A stretch of 16,396 bases of DNA, taken from Terriglobia bacterium. Its GTDB lineage: Bacteria; Acidobacteriota; Terriglobia; UBA7540. This document shows, one piece after another, positions 7,459-13,809 of the stretch. A program made the translations under genes and the position numbers. The notes below the pieces were generated by a model. That model was not told the DNA's origin and ran no database searches. It was given only the letters and a program-made list of their open reading frames with translations. The DNA is taken from NCBI GenBank assembly GCA_030040515.1, contig JASHTO010000683.1:1-16396 (forward strand), given 5' to 3'. Numbering within the stretch: the first letter of the stretch is position 1; each line of letters opens with the position of its first letter.

Positions 7459-7560
7459 AGGAGCTTAGAAGGCGGAGCGCGTCCGTCGTTCTATTCTCCT
7501 CTGAAAATGCTCACCCGCTGGAAAAGCGGAAACGCTTGACTTGGTGGGTGAGCATTTTTG
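7459..7560 (+). ncRNA. Candidate structured small RNA or tRNA leader
   Basis: Two structured domains follow the promoter. Domain 1 (7459-7500) closes with AGGAG/CTCCT and contains a stem AGAA-GGCGGA against TCCGTC-G-TTCT with loop GCGCG. Domain 2 (7504-7558) has a perfect 13-bp stem, AAAATGCTCACCC with GGGTGAGCATTTT, and an internal AAGCG-GAAA-CGCTT hairpin with a GNRA tetraloop (7524-7537). I recognise no known RNA family. It could be an independent RNA ended by the second hairpin, or a processed leader of the tRNA that starts ten bases later. Confidence 0.5.
7504..7560 (+). terminator. Terminator-like hairpin before tRNA-Thr
   Basis: The 13-bp perfect stem has an A-run on the left and a T-run on the right (7555-7559), the layout of an intrinsic, possibly bidirectional, terminator. 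The 29-nt loop carries its own small stem. If it terminates efficiently, only read-through would express the tRNA beginning at 7570. Confidence 0.5.
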
Positions 7561-7569
7561 TCTCTTTCG

Positions 7570-7645
7570 GCCGGCGTAGCTCAGTCGGTAGAGCATCGGT
7601 TTCGTAAACCGAGGGTCACCAGTTCAAGTCTGGTCGCCGGCTCCA
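7570..7645 (+). tRNA. tRNA-Thr (anticodon CGT)
   Basis: A full cloverleaf can be drawn: acceptor GCCGGCG/CGCCGGC, D-stem GCTC/GAGC, anticodon stem TCGGT/ACCGA with loop TTCGTAA (anticodon CGT at 7603-7605, reading ACG), variable loop GGGTC, T-stem ACCAG/CTGGT with loop TTCAAGT, discriminator T, and an encoded CCA. The length is 76 nt. All stems pair perfectly. Confidence 0.97.
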
Positions 7646-7697
7646 GCTTTTTCAAATCTCAAATCGGTTAAATCTGCTCAAGGCGCTGCGCAATGAG

Positions 7698-7821
7698 TAG
7701 TGCCTCAGTTTGAAATCTGTAGCGCGGCTGTCCCCACCCGTGACGGTTACGCGGGTGGGGACAGCCGCGCTACAACTCCGGACTTTCCGAAGCCTGCTCA
7801 AAAAATCAAACTGAGGCACTA
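7698..7821. repeat. Nested palindromic element (MITE/REP-like)
   Basis: The perfect 16-bp outer arms (7698-7713 and 7806-7821, TAGTGCCTCAGTTTGA and its complement) enclose perfect 23-bp inner arms (7718-7740 and 7752-7774) around a loop of about 11 nt. The total is 124 bp. A related but imperfect copy lies at 2970-3085. The short word GCGCAA is found on both flanks (7688, 7824), but six bases is weak evidence for a target duplication. There is no coding capacity. Confidence 0.8.
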
Positions 7822-7859
7822 TCGCGCAACGCGGATGGAATTACCCCGACAATTCCCTC

Positions 7860-7868
7860 TGGTATAAT
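7860..7868 (+). promoter_or_regulatory. Extended -10 promoter of the kinase gene
   Basis: TGGTATAAT is a perfect TATAAT with a TGn extension and no good -35. It ends 13 nt before the kinase ATG at 7882, so the transcript would have a leader of only about 7 nt. Confidence 0.5.
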
Positions 7869-7881
7869 CCTGCGGCAGGCC

Positions 7882-8925
7882 ATGCCTTTGACAACCGGAA
7901 CTCGGCTGGGAATCTATGAAATCCTCTCGCCGCTGGGCGCGGGTGGAATGGGGGAAGTCTATCGCGCGCGCGACACCAAGCTGGGCCGCGAAGTGGCCCT
8001 GAAGGTACTGCCGGAAGCTTTTTCGAAAGACGCCGAGCGCATGGCGCGCTTTGAACGCGAAGCGCAGGTGCTCGCATCAGTGAGCCATCCCAATCTGGCG
8101 GCGATTTACGGCGTGGAGGAATCCACTCCCACGCGCGCCCTGGTGATGGAACTGGTCGATGGTCCGACGCTGGCCGACCGGATCATCCAAGGTCCGCTGC
8201 ACCTGGATGAAGCGTTGCCAGTGGCTCAGCAGATTGCCGAAGCGTTGGAATATGCGCACGAAAAAGGCATCGTCCATCGCGACCTGAAGCCAGCGAATGC
8301 GAAAGTGACTGGCGATGGGAAGGTAAAGCTGCTCGATTTCGGACTGGCCAAAGCCCTGGCGACAGAGGCCGCGGGCACGAATCGCGTCAACTCACCCACC
8401 ATCAGCGTTGCCGCCACGCAGGCAGGCGTGATTCTCGGCACGGCCGCGTACATGGCGCCCGAGCAAGCGAAGGGCAAGCCGGTGGATCGCCGGGCGGATA
8501 TCTGGGCATTTGGCTGCGTGCTCTTCGAAATGCTAACGGGCCATCAAGTCTTCACGGGTGAGACCGTGACCGACGTGCTTGCCGCTGTGGTGCGGGCCGA
8601 ACCGGAGTGGCAAGCGCTGCCCGCCTCGACTCCGCCTTCGATTCAAAAGCTGCTGCGGCGTTGCCTGGAGAAGGATCCGCGGCGCCGTTTGCAGGCCATC
8701 GGCGAAGCGCGGATTATCATTGAAGAAACCCTGAGCAGGGCGGTAGAGGCGGGCCTTGTGCCCGCCCTCACGGAACCCGCCGCCGGGGCGCCGCGCTCTG
8801 CCGTGGGCCGTGGTTGCTGCCAGTCTGTTGGCCGTCGCCGCCCTCGCAATCGCCTATTTCGGCAGGCCTTCGCCCGCGCCCCCCATCCGCGCGCTTATTA
8901 CTGCGCCGGAAAACGTCAAGTTTGA
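7882..8925 (+). CDS. Ser/Thr protein kinase domain (truncated product)
   Basis: A Hanks-type kinase with complete catalytic motifs: glycine loop 'GAGGMGEV' (19-26), ATP-binding Lys41 ('VALKVL'), helix-C Glu60, catalytic loop 'HRDLKPAN' (Asp134, Asn139), 'DFG' (152-154), and 'GTAAYMAPEQAKG' in the activation segment. The start 'MPLTTGTRLGIYEIL' is the usual one for this family. The real homologous part ends at about residue 297; the last 50 residues to the stop at 8925 are out-of-frame sequence. If expressed as is, it would be a soluble kinase cut off from its membrane helix and propeller. Its substrate is unknown. Confidence 0.85.
   Translation: MPLTTGTRLGIYEILSPLGAGGMGEVYRARDTKLGREVALKVLPEAFSKDAERMARFEREAQVLASVSHPNLAAIYGVEESTPTRALVMELVDGPTLADRIIQGPLHLDEALPVAQQIAEALEYAHEKGIVHRDLKPANAKVTGDGKVKLLDFGLAKALATEAAGTNRVNSPTISVAATQAGVILGTAAYMAPEQAKGKPVDRRADIWAFGCVLFEMLTGHQVFTGETVTDVLAAVVRAEPEWQALPASTPPSIQKLLRRCLEKDPRRRLQAIGEARIIIEETLSRAVEAGLVPALTEPAAGAPRSAVGRGCCQSVGRRRPRNRLFRQAFARAPHPRAYYCAGKRQV
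8748..8766. repeat. Small palindrome at the first kinase frameshift
   Basis: GGCGGGC, loop CTTGT, GCCCGCC. It lies at the edge of the interval where the kinase frame is lost. Its 19-bp length leaves remainder one on division by three, which fits the direction of the shift, but an insertion cannot be proven without a homologue. Confidence 0.4.
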
Positions 8926-9151
8926 GTTCAACTCGCCCGAAGGCGCGCCGGCTCTTTCACCGGATGGAGCGCGGCTGGTCTTTCCAGCCACTGACGCTTC
9001 CGGCAAAGAGGCGCTGTGGGTGCGGCCGCTCGATTCGCTCAGCGCGCAGCGTCTGGAAGGCACCGAAGGCGGAGAATTTCCCTTCTGGTCGCCGGACAGC
9101 CGGTATATCGGCTTTTCCCAGGACGGCAAGCTGAAGAAGGAAGAAGATTGA
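8756..9151 (+). CDS. Transmembrane and first PD40 repeat fragment
   Basis: A middle fragment of the broken kinase-PD40 gene, reading from a TTG/upstream frame at 8756. It contains the transmembrane helix ('WAVVAASLLAVAALAIAYF') and the beginning of the propeller ('SPDGARLVFPATDASGKEAL', 'WSPDSRYIGFSQDGKLKK'). It stops at TGA 9149-9151 because of the GAAGAAG duplication. It overlaps the out-of-frame end of the kinase piece and has no convincing start signal, so separate translation is unlikely. Confidence 0.6.
   Translation: MCPPSRNPPPGRRALPWAVVAASLLAVAALAIAYFGRPSPAPPIRALITAPENVKFEFNSPEGAPALSPDGARLVFPATDASGKEALWVRPLDSLSAQRLEGTEGGEFPFWSPDSRYIGFSQDGKLKKEED
9133..9146. repeat. 7-bp tandem duplication causing a frameshift
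   Basis: GAAGAAG is repeated twice head to tail. Removing one copy joins the reading '...DGKLKK' to 'IDVAGGPPV', the expected continuous family sequence. Confidence 0.85.
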
Positions 9152-9152
9152 C

Positions 9153-10571
9153 GTGGCGGGCGGGCCCCCCGTGCTGGTGTGCGAGGCGGATACCGCACGC
9201 GGCGGCGCCTGGGGCCGAGACGTCATCGGATTTGCGGCTCACGCGCTGGGCGTGCTCTCGAGCGTGCCGGTGGCAGGTGGAACTCCCACTTCCATTGCCA
9301 CCCCCAGCCCAACGGAGGGAAATTTCAGCAACCGCTGGCTGGTCTTCCTGCCCGACGGACGGCATTTTCTTTTCCTAAGCGGAGACCTTGTAGCCATCGG
9401 GACACCTAAACTGGGAATTTACGCCGGTGAGGTGGGATCGGACAAGCTGCAATTTCTTCTTCAGGCCGATTCCGGCGCCCTATACGCTTCGCCCGGTTAT
9501 CTGCTATTTCTCCGTGGCGACACTCTGATGGCGCAGGCATTTGACGCCAGCAGTCTGAAGCTGAAAAGTGAAGCCTTCCCCGTCGCCGAACACATCGCTT
9601 CTCCATTGCTCTTCCGTCTCGGCATTTTCGGCGTTTCCCAGACCGGCCTGCTTGTTTATGAACTCAGCAGAGGCGAACCCCGGGAGGTACACCTTACCTG
9701 GGTTGATGAGAGCGGAAAGCCATTGGAGACGTTGGGCCAGCTGGGAGGCTTCGACCCTTGGATCTCCCCCGATGGGAAGCATGTGGCGTATTCGGCGCTC
9801 AGCGAAACGGGAAAATCGGATATTTACCTTGCAGATTTGGTACGCGGCGTTCAAACCCGATTCACCTTTGGCTCGAGTCTGAACCGGTACCCGGTGTGGT
9901 CTCCTGATGGCACGCGCATCATCTACTCATCTCTGCGTCAAACCGAGTTCGATCTCTTCATCAAGGACGCTTCAGGTGCGGGCAAGGAAGATATTCTTGT
10001 GGAATCGGGGCCAGGTAAAGTCGCAATCGCGAGTGACTGGTCTCAGGATGGCCGCTACATCCTTTTTTCGTCTCAGCCCCTGGGAGGAAAAACCAAGTAT
10101 GGCATTTGGGTCCTGCCGCTTTTTGGCGACCGCAAGTCTTACCCCTACCTTCAAACGGAATTCAATAACTCTGCCGCGGTCTTTTCACCCGACGGCCGCT
10201 GGGTGGCCTATGAATCCGATGAGTCAGGGAGTTATCAAATCTATCTCTCACCCTTTCCGGCGGGTGGAGGCAAATGGGGGGTTTCGCAAGGCGGCGGCGT
10301 GCAGCCGATGTGGAAGCACGATGGCAGTGCCCTCTATTACTTGACGCAGGATGGGAAACTGATGGAAGTGAGTATCCAGGAGAAAGGCTCCGCCGTCGAA
10401 ATCGGCACGCCGCGGCAACTCTTCCAGCAGCCCCTCACCGCCTCCGGTCCAGGCGACCGCGGATATTCTGTGGCTCCCGATGGAGAACGTTTCCTAATGA
10501 ACAGAGCGGAACAAGGCTCATCCCCGCCGCTGGTGCTCGTTACCGATTGGACGAAGGACTTGAAGAAATGA
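9153..10571 (+). CDS. PD40/TolB-like beta-propeller part
   Basis: The third fragment (472 codons from GTG 9153) carries most of the propeller that normally follows the kinase. PD40-type repeats are visible as 'FLPDGRHFLFLSG', 'ISPDGKHVAYSAL', 'WSPDGTRIIYSSL', 'WSQDGRYILFSSQ', 'FSPDGRWVAYESDESG' and 'VAPDGERFLMNRA', and the protein ends with the family-typical 'LVLVTDWTKDLKK'. In intact relatives this is the extracytoplasmic sensing part. There is no signal peptide or ribosome-binding site at 9153, so as an independent gene it would probably be silent or give a misplaced protein. Confidence 0.75.
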   Translation: MAGGPPVLVCEADTARGGAWGRDVIGFAAHALGVLSSVPVAGGTPTSIATPSPTEGNFSNRWLVFLPDGRHFLFLSGDLVAIGTPKLGIYAGEVGSDKLQFLLQADSGALYASPGYLLFLRGDTLMAQAFDASSLKLKSEAFPVAEHIASPLLFRLGIFGVSQTGLLVYELSRGEPREVHLTWVDESGKPLETLGQLGGFDPWISPDGKHVAYSALSETGKSDIYLADLVRGVQTRFTFGSSLNRYPVWSPDGTRIIYSSLRQTEFDLFIKDASGAGKEDILVESGPGKVAIASDWSQDGRYILFSSQPLGGKTKYGIWVLPLFGDRKSYPYLQTEFNNSAAVFSPDGRWVAYESDESGSYQIYLSPFPAGGGKWGVSQGGGVQPMWKHDGSALYYLTQDGKLMEVSIQEKGSAVEIGTPRQLFQQPLTASGPGDRGYSVAPDGERFLMNRAEQGSSPPLVLVTDWTKDLKK

Positions 10572-10772
10572 CCCTGAGCACGAGCATTATGCGCCCTGTG
10601 GCACCGGCTTCCAGCCCATGGGGGCGGCCGGGATGCCCCAGCCACGGCAGGCGGGCGCCACCGAAACTCCCTGCAAATGGACCGGTTGGGCTGAGCATTA
10701 TGGGTCCGGAGTCCCTTTGGTGGACCGCAGACTTTCAAGGGCAGGAGCCTACCCCGCCCGATGTAATGATTT
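10572..10772. repeat. Repeat-like segment after the broken kinase gene
   Basis: The word GAGCATTATG appears at 10582-10591 and 10693-10702, flanking 101 bp of GC-rich sequence with short palindromes (e.g. GGGGC/GCCCC near 10621-10638). This is the appearance of a small inserted element with a target duplication. No gene is seen. Confidence 0.35.
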
Positions 10773-11063
10773 CTAATGACTGCGAAGAGGGTCCCCAGCC
10801 TGGTCCATAAGTTCGGATTTCCAACGAAGCAAGGAACGGTGCGCGCGTTCGCGGTGTTCCTGGTCCGGCACGGCCAGAATTATCTTTTCGATTGCTTCCA
10901 ATTGCCGAAGCGCTCCTTCAATGTCTCTTTTAGCTTCCTTCATGGACACCTCGACACTGGCACGCAACCATGGTATCGCAGTTCTTCCCGGAATGGCAGA
11001 CAGCCACTGCTCGGCTAAATCCCATCGCTTCTGTTTGGCCTGGAGTCTACCAGCATCGCTCAT
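10773..11063 (-). CDS. Small helical protein of unknown function, possibly a gene remnant
   Basis: A 96-codon frame that reads as a plausible alpha-helical protein: 'AKQKRWDLAEQWLSAIPG' resembles a tetratricopeptide-type helix pair, and a charged helix follows ('MKEAKRDIEGALRQLEAIEK'). The frame extends back 15 codons from the ATG to a stop without a better start, and there is no Shine-Dalgarno sequence. It could be the tail of a decayed TPR gene. The plus-strand frame over the same bases looks less like a protein. It is not recognised as any family. Confidence 0.35.
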   Translation of the reverse strand: MSDAGRLQAKQKRWDLAEQWLSAIPGRTAIPWLRASVEVSMKEAKRDIEGALRQLEAIEKIILAVPDQEHRERAHRSLLRWKSELMDQAGDPLRSH

Positions 11064-11083
11064 CAGCGCCTGGCCGCCGCCTT

Positions 11084-11112
11084 TTGACGGCTTCGCCGCG
11101 CCCGGTTATAAT
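11084..11112 (+). promoter_or_regulatory. Sigma-70-type promoter of the FmdB-like gene
   Basis: TTGACG (11084-11089), 17-bp spacer, TATAAT (11107-11112). The predicted start near 11119 gives a leader of about 27 nt that carries the strong ribosome-binding site. Confidence 0.7.
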
Positions 11113-11132
11113 TGAAACACGGCTTACTGAAC

Positions 11133-11140
11133 AAGGAGGT
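11133..11140 (+). promoter_or_regulatory. Ribosome-binding site AAGGAGGT that decides a TTG start
   Basis: A full-consensus Shine-Dalgarno sequence five bases before TTG 11146. It supports the unusual start codon of the FmdB-like gene. Confidence 0.8.
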
Positions 11141-11145
11141 TCGAG

Positions 11146-11442
11146 TTGCCGCTCTACGAATATCAATGCAAGAAGTGCGGGCGAGTTGTAGAGAAGATTC
11201 AGAAATTCTCCGACCCGCCTCTCACCAAATGCCAGCATTGCGGCGGCAAACTCGAGCGGCTGCTGTCACCCCCGGCCATACAATTCAAGGGAGCAGGTTG
11301 GTACGTCACCGACTATGCCAAGAAATCCTCCGCCGCCAGTGGGAGCAGTTCCTCAGATTCATCTGCGCCTTCTTCAGATAAGAAAGAGAAAGAAGCCAGC
11401 AAACCCAAAGAGCCTGCCAAGGCTACGCCCAGCAAAGACTGA
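11146..11442 (+). CDS. FmdB-family zinc ribbon protein
   Basis: A 98-residue protein beginning 'MPLYEYQCKKCG', the hallmark of the FmdB-type putative regulatory family. Four cysteines (8, 11, 29, 32) form two CxxC knuckles for one zinc ion. After residue about 62 the sequence becomes a Ser/Lys/Pro/Glu-rich disordered tail, common in this family. It starts with TTG, backed by a strong Shine-Dalgarno and a near-consensus promoter. The biochemical role is not established; the name comes from a formamidase/amidase operon regulator, and nothing here links to that substrate. Confidence 0.88.
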   Translation: MPLYEYQCKKCGRVVEKIQKFSDPPLTKCQHCGGKLERLLSPPAIQFKGAGWYVTDYAKKSSAASGSSSSDSSAPSSDKKEKEASKPKEPAKATPSKD

Positions 11443-11554
11443 CGAACTTTGAATCAGGAATTCCGATTATGTACATGGAGGTATCAGTGTGTTCGCAATC
11501 GTTGAAGCCGCGGTCCCGCTTGGGCGGGGTCGGCTCTCTGGTTTACGTCGCTCC
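11443..11554. other. Convergent gap between FmdB-like gene and galU with a GC hairpin
   Basis: GCCG (11507-11510) and CCCGC (11515-11519) pair with GCGGG (11524-11528) and CGGC (11531-11534). There is no T-tract, so it would be a weak terminator at best. A 23-codon frame with a good Shine-Dalgarno also lies here (GGAGG 11477, GTG 11489, stop 11558). Confidence 0.4.
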
Positions 11555-12433
11555 TCATAGGTCGAGCGATTGCAGATATCGCCGGAAGGCTTTGCCAAGA
11601 TCGGGCCGATTCAAAGCAATCTCTACGGTGGCTTTTAGGAAGCCCAGCTTGTCTCCTGCATCGTAGCGCTCACCCTCGAAGACGTATCCGTAGATCGGCT
11701 CTTTGGCGAGCAGCCGCCGCAGCCCGTCAGTCAGTTGAATCTCGCCGCCCGCCCCGGGAACCACATTCGTGAGCGCCTTCCAAATCCCCGGATTTAGAAT
11801 ATAGCGGCCGATCACCGCCAGATTGGAGGGTGCCTGCGAAGGCGCGGGCTTCTCAATCATGTCCTCAATCCGGAAAAGCCGGCCGGGACAATCGAAGTCG
11901 GGTACGGGGCGCCCGCGGATGATTCCATAACTCGAGACGGACTTCTTGGGAACCCGCTGGATGGCAATCACGCTGTGACCGTATCGTTCGTAAATAGTCA
12001 GCATTTGTTTAACGCACGGAATTGGGCTCATGATCACGTCGTCGGGAAGCAGGACGGCGAAAGGCTCGTCTTCCACCAGACCGTGCGCGGTCAGAATAGC
12101 GTCACCCAGGCCCCTGGCGATTTGCTGGCGCACATAGGCGAAGCGCAACATGCCGGAAATCGAGCGCATCTCGCGGCGAAGATTTTCCTTGCCTCTTCCC
12201 GCCAGCTCCTGCTCGAGCTCTGCAGATACGTCAAAATGATTTTCAATAGCCTGCTTGCCGCGACCGGTTACGAACACCACCATGGGAATGCCGGAAGCTG
12301 CCGCCTCCTCCACCGCGTATTGCACCAGCGGCTTGTCGACAACTGGCAACATTTCCTTGGGCTGGGCCTTGGTGGCCGGCAAAAACCGCGTGCCAAGCCC
12401 CGCTACGGGTAATACCGCCTTGCGAATCTGCAT
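11555..12433 (-). CDS. galU: UTP--glucose-1-phosphate uridylyltransferase
   Basis: Makes UDP-glucose from UTP and glucose-1-phosphate in the cytoplasm, feeding exopolysaccharide, lipopolysaccharide and galactose metabolism. The 292-residue length is typical. Motifs: nucleotide-binding 'GLGTRFLPATK' (12-22), 'PKEMLPVVDKP' (25-35), 'LLPDDVI' (Asp131/Asp132), 'EKPAPSQAPSNLAVIGRYIL', 'GEIQLTD' and 'YDAGDKLGFLKA'. The ATG at 12431-12433 is preceded by GAGGG at a suitable distance. It is convergent with the FmdB-like gene and divergent from tsaD, with a 174-bp gap in between. No known GalU key residue is visibly missing. Confidence 0.95.
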   Translation of the reverse strand: MQIRKAVLPVAGLGTRFLPATKAQPKEMLPVVDKPLVQYAVEEAAASGIPMVVFVTGRGKQAIENHFDVSAELEQELAGRGKENLRREMRSISGMLRFAYVRQQIARGLGDAILTAHGLVEDEPFAVLLPDDVIMSPIPCVKQMLTIYERYGHSVIAIQRVPKKSVSSYGIIRGRPVPDFDCPGRLFRIEDMIEKPAPSQAPSNLAVIGRYILNPGIWKALTNVVPGAGGEIQLTDGLRRLLAKEPIYGYVFEGERYDAGDKLGFLKATVEIALNRPDLGKAFRRYLQSLDL

Positions 12434-12580
12434 TTGCCCTCGCTTGGATTTTTATTCGACGCCTCTCCTTCGCACCTTCATTGGCAGTTTATCCTTCCCT
12501 CGCGGCTTCGTCAAAGCGTGTGCGCGATTCGACCGTTGCCGCCCACCGCGACTCCCGGCGAGCATCAATCGGGGAGCATG

Positions 12581-12589
12581 TGCTAAGAT
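12581..12589 (+). promoter_or_regulatory. Possible extended -10 for tsaD
   Basis: TGCTAAGAT: a TGn extension and four of six -10 matches, 18 nt before the start codon, with GAGGA in between as ribosome-binding site. No -35 match was seen. Confidence 0.3.
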
Positions 12590-12607
12590 GAATTTTGAGG
12601 AAACTTC

Positions 12608-13762
12608 ATGCTGGTTTTGGGAATTGAATCCAGTTGCGATGAAACCGCGGCCGCGCTGGTGGCCGACGGCGCGCGAATCTGCGCAAGCGTCGTGGCCTCT
12701 CAGGTGCTGACCCACGAGAAATACGGCGGAGTGGTGCCGGAACTCGCCTCGCGCGAGCACTTGCGCGCCATTGAGCCGGTGGTGGATGAAGCCTGCCAGC
12801 GCGCACAGGTGAATTTGCACGACGTGGACGCGATCGCCGTTACCGAAGGCCCGGGTTTAATCGGCTCGCTTTTGGTGGGATTGGTTTACGGCAAAACCCT
12901 GGCGCTTTCACTCGGCAAACCGCTGGTGGGAGTGAATCATCTGGAAGGCCACGTCCACGCTGTGCTGCTGGAAAACAAAATGGATCGCGCTGCCGGCAAA
13001 CCCATTCCGGAAGCAGGCCTGCCCGCTATCACGTTGGTGGTTTCAGGAGGCCACACCAGCTTGTTCTATGTTTCCTCCGAATCGACAGTGGTCGAACAAC
13101 CCGCGTCGCAATTCCATTACCGCCAACTGGGCCATACGCGAGACGACGCCGCCGGCGAAGCCTTCGACAAAGTCGCGAAGTTGCTCGCTCTCGGTTACCC
13201 CGGCGGGCCGGTGATCGATAAACTTTCCCGCTTCGGTGATTCCCATGCCGTCGATTTCGGTCGGATCAAGATGCGCGGGAATCCGCTGGACTTCAGCTTT
13301 TCCGGACTGAAGACCGCTGTACTCTATCGAGTGCGCGACTCCGAACTTGCGCGCGAGTCCGAAGAGCGCCGGGCCTGGCGAAGGACAGTAGATAAACCAG
13401 CACGGGACGACATTCGTGCGCACTGCTCGCAAGCGACTCTGGATCTTATTGCAAGCTTCCAGGAGGCCGTGGTGCGGGATCTGGTGGACCGCACGCTCGT
13501 GGCCGCGGAAAGCGCGCACGTCGAAAACGTGTTTGCCACAGGCGGAGTGGCTTGCAATTCACTTCTGCGCCGGCAATTCACCGACCGGTGCAAGGATCAG
13601 GGGGTTCCGGTATTTTTTCCGTCCCCGGCTCTTTCCACGGACAACGCGGCGATGATCGCGGCGGCCGGCTACTACAAACTTCTGGCAGGCGAACGCGCCG
13701 GAGTTTCCCTCACCGCGCACGCCTCGTTTCCGCTCGGCGTTGAGATGACACAAAAAGTTTAG
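12608..13762 (+). CDS. tsaD: tRNA N6-adenosine threonylcarbamoyltransferase
   Basis: Transfers the threonylcarbamoyl group to A37 of tRNAs reading ANN codons, together with TsaB, TsaE and TsaC. The start 'MLVLGIESSCDETAAALV' is the Kae1/Qri7/TsaD signature. Metal-binding His111 and His115 sit in 'NHLEGHVHA', followed by 'LVVSGGHTSL', 'GEAFDKVAKLLALGYPGGP', 'FSFSGLKTAV', 'TGGVACNSLLR' and 'STDNAAMIAAAGYY'. At 384 residues it is longer than E. coli TsaD (337), mainly from about 40 extra residues after 'SGLKTAVLYRVRD'; I regard this as lineage length variation because the start of the insert is not palindromic. A GAGGA ribosome-binding site precedes the ATG. The target tRNAs include threonine tRNAs of the kind found at 7570. 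Confidence 0.95.
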   Translation: MLVLGIESSCDETAAALVADGARICASVVASQVLTHEKYGGVVPELASREHLRAIEPVVDEACQRAQVNLHDVDAIAVTEGPGLIGSLLVGLVYGKTLALSLGKPLVGVNHLEGHVHAVLLENKMDRAAGKPIPEAGLPAITLVVSGGHTSLFYVSSESTVVEQPASQFHYRQLGHTRDDAAGEAFDKVAKLLALGYPGGPVIDKLSRFGDSHAVDFGRIKMRGNPLDFSFSGLKTAVLYRVRDSELARESEERRAWRRTVDKPARDDIRAHCSQATLDLIASFQEAVVRDLVDRTLVAAESAHVENVFATGGVACNSLLRRQFTDRCKDQGVPVFFPSPALSTDNAAMIAAAGYYKLLAGERAGVSLTAHASFPLGVEMTQKV

Positions 13763-13780
13763 TGTTGATTCACAAACGGC

Positions 13781-13800
13781 AGGAGCCGATGTAGGCTCTT
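13781..13800 (+). promoter_or_regulatory. Hairpin holding an AGGAG motif before the hydantoinase gene
   Basis: AGGAGCC, loop GATGTA, GGCTCTT. The only Shine-Dalgarno-like AGGAG upstream of ATG 13810 is inside this stem and too far from the ATG in linear distance; folding would bring it nearer. Confidence 0.3.
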
Positions 13801-13809
13801 CACACACCC

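Larger units (their letters stand above)
7882..10571 (+). pseudogene. Kinase-PD40 receptor-type gene broken by two frameshifts
   Basis: Read across three frames, this region encodes one protein of a well-known acidobacterial layout: cytoplasmic Ser/Thr kinase, a transmembrane helix, then an extracytoplasmic PD40/TolB-like propeller. The kinase frame loses family sense near 8755-8800; the transmembrane helix and first propeller repeat continue in the next frame. A second shift at 9133-9146 moves to the third frame, which continues to 10571. Restoring the protein needs the loss of one net base at each site. At the second site a 7-bp tandem copy of GAAGAAG explains the shift exactly. Recent inactivation or assembly/sequencing error are both possible; the three pieces are listed below. 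Confidence 0.8.

Noticed and set aside
7504..7560. Reading the structured segment as SRP RNA, 6S RNA or tmRNA
   Set aside because: None of the conserved cores of those RNAs is present and the segment is too short for 6S or tmRNA.
10776..11018. A plus-strand 80-codon frame in the gap after the kinase remnant
   Set aside because: It lacks a ribosome-binding site and protein-like pattern; the opposite strand gives a more plausible helical protein.
13320..13420. Extra residues in tsaD with a GCGCGACTCCGAA / GCGCGAGTCCGAA near-repeat
   Set aside because: The near-repeat is only 13 bp with no inverted-repeat structure, and TsaD length varies at this loop between lineages, so I do not call an inserted element.
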